Positions 1-9,000 of a DNA stretch of 64,000 bases are shown here, piece after piece. Source of the stretch: Aliiglaciecola sp. LCG003 (GTDB taxonomy: Bacteria > Pseudomonadota > Gammaproteobacteria > Enterobacterales > Alteromonadaceae). Position numbers and translations under genes: made by a program. Below the pieces are notes generated by a model that was not told where the DNA came from, did no database searches, and saw only the letters and a program-made list of their open reading frames with translations. How positions within the stretch are numbered: the first letter of the stretch is position 1; the number at the start of each line of letters is the position of its first letter. Where the stretch lies: positions 744,001 to 808,000 of the forward strand of contig NZ_CP128185.1 of assembly GCF_030316135.1 (NCBI RefSeq), in the 5' to 3' direction.

Positions 1-612
1 ACTGTGTAAATATTGATTAAGCCAAGCCTTTAGTTGCGGATAAGGAGACTGCAAGTACCACTGACGTTCCACTTTGGCAAACTGTCGAATAAAGGGTAAA
101 AGAGCGATATCCGCTAAACTTTCTTTATCATCAATTAAATAATTATGACCGTTAAGGCGCTGCTCTAAGTCTTGAATATACACCTCACAGGCCTGTCTGC
201 AATCTAACAGGTTACTCTCATGATAACGTTTGGCGCATTTGTAGGCTTCTAGGCAGGTCTTAAATTCGTGGTCGAATCGATTAATCAGGCTTAGAATTTC
301 AGCTAGTTGCGCCGACGACTTCAAGCCGCTTACACTTTCTGGGCTGTTCCTCACCTCCGTGCGAAGCAGGTTATTAGGATCACTTTGTGTCAGTGCCCAC
401 AACATGATATCCAAACTTTCATCAATCACTTTTGATGATGCTAATACCAATATAGGGACAGTGCCTTTTGGCGAGGCGGCTAGCATTTCGGCTGGTTTGT
501 CTTTAAGTACAACATCCCGCAGCTCAACCGATTGCTTTGATTTGAATATGGCTAAGCGTGCTCTCATTGCATAAGGACAATTCCTTAAAGAGTATAAAAC
601 AGGTAACGTCAT
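1..612 (-). CDS. Glutathione S-transferase family protein (partial, runs off left edge)
   Basis: Read on the minus strand, an ATG at 612 opens an uninterrupted frame of 204 codons to base 1; no stop is seen, so the C-terminus is missing. The N-terminus (MTLPVLYSLRNCPYAMRARL) is a thioredoxin-fold GST start with a CPYAMR active-site-like segment. KGTVPIL with the cis-Pro follows near residue 50, then DESLDIMLW. The C-terminal half is helical and contains a typical GST stretch, LADIALLPFIRQFA, near residue 170. Such proteins bind glutathione in the cytosol; the substrate cannot be inferred. The gene is divergent from the U32 gene across a 154-bp spacer. Confidence 0.85.
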   Translation of the reverse strand, partial: MTLPVLYSLRNCPYAMRARLAIFKSKQSVELRDVVLKDKPAEMLAASPKGTVPILVLASSKVIDESLDIMLWALTQSDPNNLLRTEVRNSPESVSGLKSSAQLAEILSLINRFDHEFKTCLEAYKCAKRYHESNLLDCRQACEVYIQDLEQRLNGHNYLIDDKESLADIALLPFIRQFAKVERQWYLQSPYPQLKAWLNQYLHS

Positions 613-766
613 GGGCTTGCATTCGCCTTGGTCATTAAAGTAAACAGTATAAAATAAGCAATCTAGCCGTATTTCGGTAGTTTATTGGTATTCAGTCGCT
701 GAATATACAGGTAAAATCGCCCGCTCAAACGATAACAGATTAAGTCATTAGCAATAAGTTGAATAA

Positions 767-3079
767 ATGAATCCTAAAATTGAATTGTTAGCACCTGGTG
801 GTGATGTTGACGCAATTAAAGCGGCAATTATAGCAGGCGCTGATGCGGTATATTGTGGTTTAGATAGCTTTAATGCCCGTAACCGCGCGTCAAATATCTC
901 CTTTGACGAACTTGTTGGTGTGATTCGTTTAGCTCATCATTATCAATGCCAAATATTCTTAACCCTGAATATCGTTATTTTAGAGCGGGAATTTAAATCC
1001 CTTACCAAGCTACTCAATAAACTTGCCAATACCACCTTGGATGGCGTGATTGTGCAAGATATCGGTATGCTCTACGTTCTAAAGAAGTACTTTCCGACAC
1101 TCGACATTCACGCATCAACCCAGTTAACCACCCATAATGTAGGGCAGATCCCTTTCCTTAAACAACTTGGGGTTTCACGGGTTAACCTATCTCGTGAATT
1201 GAGCCTAAAAGAAATCACCACTATGGCCACGGCGGGTCATCAGCATGATGTGTTAACTGAAGTATTTGTGCACGGCTCATTGTGCGTAGCTTTTTCAGGC
1301 TTGTGCTATTCGACCTCTGCCAGTGCCGGTAATTCAGGTAATCGTGGTCGATGCAGCCAAGCGTGTCGTGAAGAGTACGAAACCACGCCTTCAGGCAATA
1401 ACTTTCCACTGAATATCAAAGACAACTCGGCCTTTTTTGATTTACCTGCGTTGATTGATGCCGGTGTGCATTCGTTTAAAATTGAAGGTCGGATTAAAGG
1501 GGCTAGTTATGTTCACACCGTGGTCGATAGCTTTAGAAAACAGATCGATGGCTTCCTAGAAACAGGTGAGCTTACCCAAGACGGTGAACGCTTATATAAA
1601 GTGTTTAATCGTGATTTCTCCAACGCGTTTTTACGTGGCGATTTAAATCAATCAATGTTTATAGAAAATCCCCGTGATAATTCTAAGAAGCATGCAATTG
1701 AGGCCAGCAACGCTATTTCGGTTGTACAAATTCATCAGGTTGAAAAAGACTTAAATCAACAAAAAGGCCAGATAGCGGCGTCGGTGTTTGACAAAATCAA
1801 GCACTTACGTATTGATAAACCCAGTCTGAAACTGGTCTTCTCAGGGGATGACGGATTACCTCTCACGTTAACTGTTATAACCGAAAACACCTTAGCTTTG
1901 GGAGCTGAAGCAGCTGAGAATACCTTTGTGGTGCAATCAACAGACTTGCTAACTAAAACTGACAAAGCTCCATTAAGCTTAGCGGATATTGAAAAACGCT
2001 TTAAAAGTTTGAATAACGTAGCGTTTAACTTAACCATGCTAGATACAGATCAGCTCGCCGACAACGTCAGTATTTCATTTAAAGCACTGACGATAATGAA
2101 AAATGAAGTGGCCTTGGTGTTAAACCATGGTCACAAAGCGGTGCCAGAAGTGTTGCTTCCCAAATTAGAGCAATACGTAAAGCTGCCCCCCAAAAAAGCC
2201 AATACTCGGGCCAATTTATCGTTATTAATTTGCGATGAAGCGGATCTGCATCTGGCTGATATTACCGATGCAGATATATACTTCAAATTGCCTGATGCAT
2301 ACAAGCGTGGCTGCACTAAATACGTAGGTTTCTTACTCGACAATCCGCGCTTAATCCCTTGGTTTCCACCGGTATTAATTGGCAAAGATTTTGATGTTGC
2401 GTTGAATATTTTAGAACAGGTTAAACCTGAGCTCATAGTCACTAACAATACCGGTATTGCTCACCGTGCCTATGAACTTGGCATAAAGTGGATTGCAGGT
2501 CCGTTCTTAAATACAACTAACACCTATGCATTGCTAGCCATGCAAGAAGAATTTAATTGCAGCGGCGCTTTTATATCAAATGAAATTAACCGACAGCAAA
2601 TCAGAAGTATTGCTCGGCCGAATAATTTCAAAATGCTGTACAGCATTTACCATCCCATTTTATTGATGGCCAGCAGACAATGCTTCTTTCAACAAAGTGT
2701 TGGCTGTGAAAAGCCGCGGATAGATAATGGCTGCATGCTCTCGTGTGACAAATCCACAAGCATTACCAACCTAAAAGGCGATTCTTTTGCCATTGATAAA
2801 CAAAAAGCCGGTTATCCAAGTATCTATAATCAAGATCAGTTTTTGAATACCGAGATCATTGATGATCTAGCGGATTTGTTTGACGACTTTATGATTGATT
2901 TAACCAATATTGGAGCCGGAGATAAACACCGTCCCGACAAGGCACTACTCATTGCTCAGTTTGAACAGATACTGCATAGCGACGCAAGCAAAGGCAATGA
3001 ATTGAGTTCAATGGTGAATGAGAAGCTCAATACTATGGTCCCTGAGTCCACTAACGTCCAATACCATAACGGTTTATAG
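767..3079 (+). CDS. U32 family peptidase-like protein (RlhA/TrhP-type RNA hydroxylation family)
   Basis: 770 residues. The N-terminal TIM-barrel start IELLAPGGDVDAIKAAI and GADAVYCGL are typical of the U32 family. Near residues 170-205 a four-cysteine segment (HGSLC, GLC, GNRGRCSQAC) matches the conserved cysteines of RlhA and TrhP, where they are needed for rRNA or tRNA hydroxylation; NIKDNSA and KIEGRIKG follow, as in the family. The protein is longer than E. coli TrhP (about 450) or RlhA (about 650). Its C-terminal ~250 residues carry further cysteines (CFFQQSVGCEKP, NGCMLSCDKS). The 'peptidase' label is historical. Which RNA it acts on cannot be told. The start is the only good ATG before the barrel; its ribosome site is weak. 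Confidence 0.85.
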   Translation: MNPKIELLAPGGDVDAIKAAIIAGADAVYCGLDSFNARNRASNISFDELVGVIRLAHHYQCQIFLTLNIVILEREFKSLTKLLNKLANTTLDGVIVQDIGMLYVLKKYFPTLDIHASTQLTTHNVGQIPFLKQLGVSRVNLSRELSLKEITTMATAGHQHDVLTEVFVHGSLCVAFSGLCYSTSASAGNSGNRGRCSQACREEYETTPSGNNFPLNIKDNSAFFDLPALIDAGVHSFKIEGRIKGASYVHTVVDSFRKQIDGFLETGELTQDGERLYKVFNRDFSNAFLRGDLNQSMFIENPRDNSKKHAIEASNAISVVQIHQVEKDLNQQKGQIAASVFDKIKHLRIDKPSLKLVFSGDDGLPLTLTVITENTLALGAEAAENTFVVQSTDLLTKTDKAPLSLADIEKRFKSLNNVAFNLTMLDTDQLADNVSISFKALTIMKNEVALVLNHGHKAVPEVLLPKLEQYVKLPPKKANTRANLSLLICDEADLHLADITDADIYFKLPDAYKRGCTKYVGFLLDNPRLIPWFPPVLIGKDFDVALNILEQVKPELIVTNNTGIAHRAYELGIKWIAGPFLNTTNTYALLAMQEEFNCSGAFISNEINRQQIRSIARPNNFKMLYSIYHPILLMASRQCFFQQSVGCEKPRIDNGCMLSCDKSTSITNLKGDSFAIDKQKAGYPSIYNQDQFLNTEIIDDLADLFDDFMIDLTNIGAGDKHRPDKALLIAQFEQILHSDASKGNELSSMVNEKLNTMVPESTNVQYHNGL

Positions 3080-3129
3080 TACTTCAGAAAGTGACTTATG
3101 CGGCATAGTCGCATTACAAGAATGAAAGG

Positions 3130-3603
3130 CTATAGTTGATTAGTCAGCGGCATTGCTAGGGTTGGCAAGAACCTCCCGGCTATGCTTGCAGATTGTTGTT
3201 GACCGATGACGGTCATACCCACATGTTGATAAAACTCTTGCGCATTTGGGTCACTTTGCACCTCCAGAGCTAATCCTCCCAGACGGGAAGCCGAGTGTTT
3301 TGCGTGTTCAAATAACGCTCGGCCAATTCCCTGACCAATATAACAGGGCTCTACGAATAGCGCTTCTAACAATATTTTTGGCTGTTGAAACTGTTCTAGT
3401 TTATAAAAGCCTGCAAGTTTTCCACCTATCTCTACAACGTTATAGACAGACTCTTTATCCTCTATTTGTGCTGGAGTGTGTGATAGCTCATCCCTACAAG
3501 TATCCATAAAATCTGACGTATAGCCCCAAAGCGCTTTAGAGCGAAATGCTAACTCGGTTAAACACTGCGCTTCACTAGGATAAGCGCTACGGATATGATT
3601 CAT
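3130..3603 (-). CDS. GNAT family N-acetyltransferase
   Basis: 157 residues. The acetyl-CoA binding motif A is clear near residues 85-100: LFVEPCYIGQGIGRAL, with the Q-G-x-G-R/x-A pattern. It is preceded by a beta strand (KILLEA) and followed by LALEVQSDPNAQEFYQHVGM, the usual motif B with an Asn and a Tyr near the acetyl donor. The ATG at 3603 has a GGGGA ribosome site five bases upstream. It is a single-gene unit with its 3' end facing the U32 gene. GNAT proteins acetylate small molecules or protein amines; the substrate cannot be predicted. Confidence 0.85.
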   Translation of the reverse strand: MNHIRSAYPSEAQCLTELAFRSKALWGYTSDFMDTCRDELSHTPAQIEDKESVYNVVEIGGKLAGFYKLEQFQQPKILLEALFVEPCYIGQGIGRALFEHAKHSASRLGGLALEVQSDPNAQEFYQHVGMTVIGQQQSASIAGRFLPTLAMPLTNQL

Positions 3604-3786
3604 AAGAGTCCCCTTTTTGTTTTGTCGGCAGTTTTGTTCTTTTATAATTTCTGCTCATTTAGGGAGTTGATTTTTGCATGAGTATTTTACTTTTATAAAG
3701 TTGATTTAATGTCTATGGTTAATGCTGAAATCGCACATTTTCAATTTTTAATAGTCAGTCTAATACCGCTCTTAAGGATTTATATA

Positions 3787-4122
3787 ATGGAATTAGGACA
3801 ATTTTCAGTAAGTTTAGCAGTAAAAGATATCGCCAAATCAAAAGCATTTTATGAAGTACTCGGTTTTGAGGCACACAAAGAATGTGGTGGCATTGAAGAC
3901 AAGTGGTTGATTATGCAAAAAGGCACCACAGTTATCGGTTTATTTGAAGGCATGTTCGACAGTAATATTTTGACTTTCAATCCAACTGATGTGCGTGCAA
4001 TTGAGGCGCAAATTAAGCAAAATGGATTTCCCATTATCAACGAAACTAATGGTGACTCGGGGCCTACACATTTTGTACTTGAAGATCCTGATGGCAACCG
4101 AATTATGTTTGATCAATTCTAG
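3787..4122 (+). CDS. VOC (glyoxalase/bleomycin resistance-like) family protein
   Basis: 111 residues from the ATG at 3787. The same frame is open upstream to 3709, but the upstream 26 residues are not family-like, whereas AAGGA sits just before 3787 and the protein then begins LGQFSVSLAVKDIAKSKAFYEVLGF, the standard first beta-alpha unit of a VOC module. The C-terminal half ends GDSGPTHFVLEDPDGNRIMFDQF, the classic second module with a terminal-strand Glu/Asp. This is a one-domain, two-module fold that usually binds a divalent metal or small ligand. The zinc-ribbon gene starts about 30 bp downstream, so the two may be co-transcribed. Confidence 0.85.
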   Translation: MELGQFSVSLAVKDIAKSKAFYEVLGFEAHKECGGIEDKWLIMQKGTTVIGLFEGMFDSNILTFNPTDVRAIEAQIKQNGFPIINETNGDSGPTHFVLEDPDGNRIMFDQF

Positions 4123-4153
4123 GATTTGAAAGTGGTTTTAGGAGCAATCGATT

Positions 4154-4534
4154 TTGAATGATAGTTTAACCTGTTGGAAGTGTGGTGCGGGTTTAGGCAA
4201 TGTGATTTTACCCATGTCACGCCGTGAAGAGTGCCCACAATGCGCTGCCGACCAGCACGTCTGCAAGATGTGTGAAGAGTATGATGGCAAGGGTGGCTGC
4301 AATGAACCAAGAGCAGAGCAGGTCAGTGACACCGAGAAAGCCAATTTCTGTGATTACTTTTCACCATCAGGCAAACACTTCAATGTCGTCACCAATCAAA
4401 AAGCGTTAGATGCCAAAGCACAACTTGCTGCATTATTTGGTGAAGAGCTAGCCCCCAAACTAACTGACAATGCCGAAAGTCTGACACCGACAGAACTTGC
4501 CGAGAAAAAACTACGAGAGATGCTCGGTGGCTGA
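4154..4534 (+). CDS. Small zinc-ribbon-like conserved protein
   Basis: 126 residues starting with TTG at 4154; AGGAG at 4140-4144 leaves a 9-base spacing, and the nearby ATG at 4158 is out of frame, so the TTG is preferred. Eight cysteines lie in the first 66 residues: C7/C10, C27/C30, C37/C40, C49 and C66, suggesting two four-cysteine metal sites, with the second including the segment CKMCEEYDGKGGC. The C-terminal third is an Ala/Glu/Leu-rich helix (KALDAKAQLAALFGEE, then TPTELAEKKLREMLGG). The family is not recognised beyond being a conserved cytosolic zinc-ribbon type, and no function is assigned. An IS10-like element begins 43 bp after the stop. Confidence 0.75.
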   Translation: MNDSLTCWKCGAGLGNVILPMSRREECPQCAADQHVCKMCEEYDGKGGCNEPRAEQVSDTEKANFCDYFSPSGKHFNVVTNQKALDAKAQLAALFGEELAPKLTDNAESLTPTELAEKKLREMLGG

Positions 4535-4568
4535 TAGAACAAGCAGATCGATCAAGAGCGATCAAGAG

Positions 4569-4577
4569 GGTCAGAGT
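4569..4577. repeat. Left copy of 9-bp target-site duplication (GGTCAGAGT)
   Basis: GGTCAGAGT directly abuts the left terminal repeat of the IS and is repeated exactly at 5897-5905 on the other side. A 9-bp duplication is the size made by IS10. Confidence 0.9.
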
Positions 4578-5896
4578 CTGAGGGATCCCCACGAATATTC
4601 AATCATTAAAATTGTCTGCTATCATAGTTCTGATATTTAATACCGCAGTTTCAAATTGCTCGCTGAGCAATTTTAAATGCTTATCTACGAAGCCTCTCAA
4701 TCCTAAATAGTGAAACGATAATACTCGTCTAACCTTAACTGTGTTCGCTTGATAGCGACGGTGTAAACCAGCCGTGAACATTGCTAGACCTATAATGTTG
4801 GCCAGAATACTGGCAAGTGTAGCGATAAGGATGAGTACTGCAATGCGGTGTATACATCGGCTTTTATGGTGTTCAAAACCCAATCCAAATAAACTGCTTT
4901 TGATATCTCTAAACTCTTCTTCAATTTGCATACGCAGTCGATAAATAGCGACTATTTTTTTACCTAAACTTTTGGTGCGAGGAAGTGATGTGGCAATTAA
5001 CCAAGGGTCTGTAGCACCTCTTGCATGGACCTTGGAACACTTAGATTGGCGGGCAATGTTATGTTGCGTTAAGCTATGTCGGCCTTTGCTTTTTCCTTTA
5101 AATAACACCAAGGTACATGCTAAAGGTTGGCTGCGGCAAATATGGCTAGTAAACCCTATAGGTTGACTGGTAGCTCGCTTATATAACTCAGAGGTATGCT
5201 CCCAGTCTTCTTTTTGATTAACATACATCATAGGCTTGCGGACTCTTCCTGCAAAGTCCCACCCCAGAGCAATGACCTCTTTAAACCAAGGGGTTTTATA
5301 GCCAGCATCTGTCACAATTATCGGTTTAGCATCGTCATCGATAATCGTCTTTAATTTTGCTAAAAACGCCTTGTGCGTGCACCGTTTTTCTTTCGTGCTC
5401 ATATCATGAACTTCTTGATAAATAGCCACTCCTCGGCCATTAAAAGCTACCGAAGCCCTTAGCAAAAAACAGCCTTTATGCGTATCTAAGTCAGACCAGT
5501 CAATCAGAATAATAGGGCGTGATGAAGCATTCGTATATTGCGTATAGATGGCTTGATAGATAGGTAATTGTTCATTAATAATGTGTTTATTAGACAACAA
5601 GCGGTCCGCTTGTTTAATGCGATGTTTTTCATATGCTGAAGATGAAATACCGCGTCCCATGCTGGTAACACTGGCTTTAGCTCCATTTAGCAAACTGCTC
5701 ACACAACTCGTTAATGACGCTCGTCTAACTTTATGCATTTTGGGCGTGACAGCTCTAAGGAACTTCTTCAAAATAACAACTTCATTCATGGTATTAGTCT
5801 TTAGTGATGTTTGGCGATTGATCTGATCACCAAGTACCGTGAATGTTCCAAATTATTTTAAATTACTTCTCTGTTTATTTCGTGGGGATACCTCAG
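4578..5896 (-). mobile_element. IS10-like insertion sequence (IS4 family), apparently complete
   Basis: 1,319 bp bounded by 18-bp inverted repeats: CTGAGGGATCCCCACGAA at 4578-4595 and, as reverse complement of 5879-5896, CTGAGGTATCCCCACGAA (one mismatch). These resemble the ends of IS10 (CTGAGAGATCCCC...). A 9-bp direct duplication, GGTCAGAGT, flanks the element. It holds one transposase gene, transcribed leftwards. The transposase-distal (inner) end carries a GATC site and the outer end does not, the same asymmetry as IS10, where Dam methylation restrains the inner end. Two further GATC sites (5820-5823, 5825-5828) lie just upstream of the transposase start. The single TIR mismatch and exact duplication suggest a recent insertion. 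Confidence 0.93.
4599..5789 (-). CDS. IS4 family transposase (IS10-like)
   Basis: 396 residues, full length for IS10-type transposases (about 402). The DDE residues are visible: Asp in ILIDWSDLD (near residue 97), Asp in VTDAGYKTPWF (near 160), and the IS4 signature Y-x2-R-x3-E-x6-K in YRLRMQIEEEFRDIK (near 284-298). The N-terminus (SLTSCVSSLLNGAKASVTSMGRGI) matches the DNA-binding start of IS10 transposase, and the C-terminus holds FQANTV-like QANTVKVRRVLS. The protein catalyses cut-and-paste movement of the element. The start ATG at 5789 has only a poor ribosome site, as expected for a weakly translated transposase. No frameshift or stop is seen, so it looks functional. Confidence 0.95.
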   Translation of the reverse strand: MNEVVILKKFLRAVTPKMHKVRRASLTSCVSSLLNGAKASVTSMGRGISSSAYEKHRIKQADRLLSNKHIINEQLPIYQAIYTQYTNASSRPIILIDWSDLDTHKGCFLLRASVAFNGRGVAIYQEVHDMSTKEKRCTHKAFLAKLKTIIDDDAKPIIVTDAGYKTPWFKEVIALGWDFAGRVRKPMMYVNQKEDWEHTSELYKRATSQPIGFTSHICRSQPLACTLVLFKGKSKGRHSLTQHNIARQSKCSKVHARGATDPWLIATSLPRTKSLGKKIVAIYRLRMQIEEEFRDIKSSLFGLGFEHHKSRCIHRIAVLILIATLASILANIIGLAMFTAGLHRRYQANTVKVRRVLSFHYLGLRGFVDKHLKLLSEQFETAVLNIRTMIADNFND

Positions 5897-5905
5897 GGTC
5901 AGAGT
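5897..5905. repeat. Right copy of 9-bp target-site duplication (GGTCAGAGT)
   Basis: Exact match to 4569-4577. Removing 4578-5905 would restore the empty site, an intergenic region between the zinc-ribbon gene and the end of the ATPase cassette. Confidence 0.9.
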
Positions 5906-6000
5906 AACTTGAAACTGCGGATTGGAATGTGCCCCAATTCACCTTGAGGTCCGCCAAGTGCCTTATGGTAATAACCCCAGTTAACACTTGGCATCGGTGC

Positions 6001-9000
6001 TCATTCGCTATCTGAGTTATCCTTGTTATCTCCGCCAGCCCAGGTTTTACTCAAGAGATGCATGGCTGCAGCAACTCTATTTATCGGTCTGATCAAATCA
6101 CTGGTGTCAGACTGTTGAACATCCAGTTTAATCGCCTCTAATGAATTGGCCATATGTGCGAGTTGCTTGACTGCCTGATGAGTAGGATCGCCTTCAATAT
6201 TTAGCGATTTTTTGCCACTAAAGGTACTGCAAATTTGCTCCCATCTTGCTTGCTGATCAGCACTCATCGTGCCTCGGAGCTGAGCCAGTTTAAGTAAATT
6301 TTCTTCAGCGCCAGAAGTAAGGGTTTGTGCCTCGCCTGTATAATGGTCACCAATCAATTGCATCAATTCAGCATGATTCATCACCGCAGAGACCTTTTCT
6401 GCCATCTTGTTCATATTGCGGTAACTTCCCTGCAATTTGAACGGGGGCTCAACGCGATAGTCTTCAGCAGTCGCGGCTGATTCAATGTATTGAAGGTTTA
6501 CATCAAGAATTACCTGCTGAATGGCAAACAGATGTTTAAGTACGCTAGTAATTTCATTAATTTCAGCGCCACTATATTGGTGAGACAAGTCGGTTGCGGC
6601 CACGTCCTCGCCCTGCGCCATTTGGATCAACTTGTAGGTGTCTTGCATATCTCGTAAGGCAAGGGGAGCAAGCACGGCGTTAGAGGTTAAGCTATTCTCG
6701 ATATAACTCAGTGCAAACTGATATTCTTTGCCGCCAAGCACATCACCTAAATTATAGATATCTGCTCGGTTGGCGAGCATATCAGGTACTTTAAAGACAT
6801 CGCCTGATTCGGTGTAAGGGTTCCCCGCCATAACTACGCAAAACTTTTTACCGCGCATGTCATAGGTTTTACTCTGACCCTTGTAAACGCCCTCTATGCG
6901 ACGGGTGCCATCACATAATGAGATGAATTTTTGCAGAAACTCTGGGTGGGTATGTTGGATATCGTCAAGATACAGCATGACGTTATTGCCCATCTCCAAG
7001 CCTAGATTGAGCTTTTCTAATTCTTGTTTGGCTGTGGCGTTGGGCGCATTTTGCGGATCCAGTGAGCTCACATCATGACCTAGTGAAGGGCAATTTATCT
7101 TCATGAAAATTAAGCCTAGTCGATCAGCCACATATTCCATTAAGGTGGTTTTACCGTAGCCCGGCGGTGAGATCAGTAAAAGCAAACCCATTAAATCGGT
7201 GCGTTTTGAATCGCCAACCGTGCCCATTTGTTTGGCCAGATTGTCACCGATAAGCGGTAAATACACATCATCAATAAGTTTATTTCGCACGAAAGAGCTC
7301 AGCGGTTTGGCCGCATAGGCATCAAGTTGCAGCTCTTTTTTGCTGGCTTGCATAAACTGTTGACGCAGTGTCTGGTAGCGTTTGAAATTAGCGACATCAT
7401 GGTAGTGATAGTGACTTAAGCGTTGGTTGAACTCGTCCAGCGATACCTGTAATTCACCATTATGAATACGTTTGTGCTCACTGAGTAAACCTTCAACTTT
7501 GGCTTCTAGGACCACGGTGCTTTGTAGCAGCGGAATGATATCAGCACAAATAGTCAGTGCGGCCGCTTCTGCAATATAATGGGCTTGTGCAGTTGATTGA
7601 GAATCAGGGAGCTGTTGATGAGTTATTGCTTGTAGCCACGCCGTGGCCAATTGCCATTGTTCTTTAATCCCCGATAAGGATAAATCCTGTTGGGACTTTG
7701 ACTGATCAAGCAGGGCGGCAAACTGGCCCATGGTGGTTTGGAAATCTCTGTCGTGACCCAATTCATCCAATTGACGTTGCAACGACTGGCACAAATCATT
7801 GGCGGCACTGCTACAAACAAAAGCAAATTTAACTTGGGCCAATTCAAGGGAAAGGTAGTCGGCACTTTGTTGTATATCATTCGCACTAAAATCTAGACCG
7901 GCCAGTTTCACAAACTGGCTTAAACGCAGATGTAGATTTTCCAGTAATTGCTCAAATCCCTGACGACTTCCCATGGCGTTGGATAACAGTTGTGCACTAA
8001 ATGCGTGGCTCTTCCAAATTTTTTGCTGGTGTGTGTCTGTAGCTTGTTGATCAAACGCCCAAAACAACATGGCTAAGGCACGATGCTTGGGCGCAAATCT
8101 TAACAGTCCAGCTTGTTGATGAATGGGTAACAGTGCTTGCAGCAGTTTAACTGCGTCGTGATCATGCACACCTTTTTCGTAACCCTCTTGGTAACCTTGG
8201 GTCATATATTGACGAACGATATCTGTTAGCGCTTTCGGATCATCTGCTGCGTTGTATAAAGACCTCAATGACAGCCCATTATGTTGTTGTTGCGCATCGT
8301 TGATGATAATTGAGGTTAAAAACTCGGTACGGCAAACCAGACTATTTTCTGAGACTAAATTCTGCTGCCAGTAGGACTTTAATTGATTGAGTTGCTCATC
8401 TTCTACGTGTTCGAAAAAGTCGGTGCCCACGAGGTGGCGATACAAGCCATCCTCTTTGGGAAGCAAGGTTAAATCTAGTGCTTGTCGATTGACACTAAAT
8501 TTATGTTTTCCCAACTTGATGACAGCGCCGCCATCTTCAAAGATATCCTGCTTGTCCCGTAAGCTGCGAATACCTTGCTCTTTGGCAGACTTTAATTGTG
8601 CCTCTAAATCGTCGGCACGCAAAGGATCATTAATTTTACGTAGTTGCCCTGCAAGCTCGGCCACTTTTTGGACCATAGGGTCGGATGCAAAATAGGTGTT
8701 CAGCTCGTCTGTTTGGTTAAAGGAGTTTGCCCTTCGAGCGATACCTTTAATGATGCGCTGTGCGGCGCTGAACATATTCTGCGCCCGTCGCTGCTGATCT
8801 TCTAATAAGCTTTGCTTACGACTTTCAAACGCACTGTGCAATTCCTCTCGCTTGGCCATAATATCGTCAAGGAACTCGTCATACTCGCTGAACTTAGACT
8901 CAAGCTCCTGTAATTGGATCATCAATCGGGACAGTTGTTCATCAGCTTTGTCTGGCGTATCAGCCATAGCCAGCGCACTGTTGATACTTTGGGTAAATAA

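Noticed and set aside
5953-5992. GCCAAGTG...CACTTGGC inverted repeat after the ATPase gene
   Set aside because: The 24-base loop and lack of a T-run make it too weak to call as a terminator.
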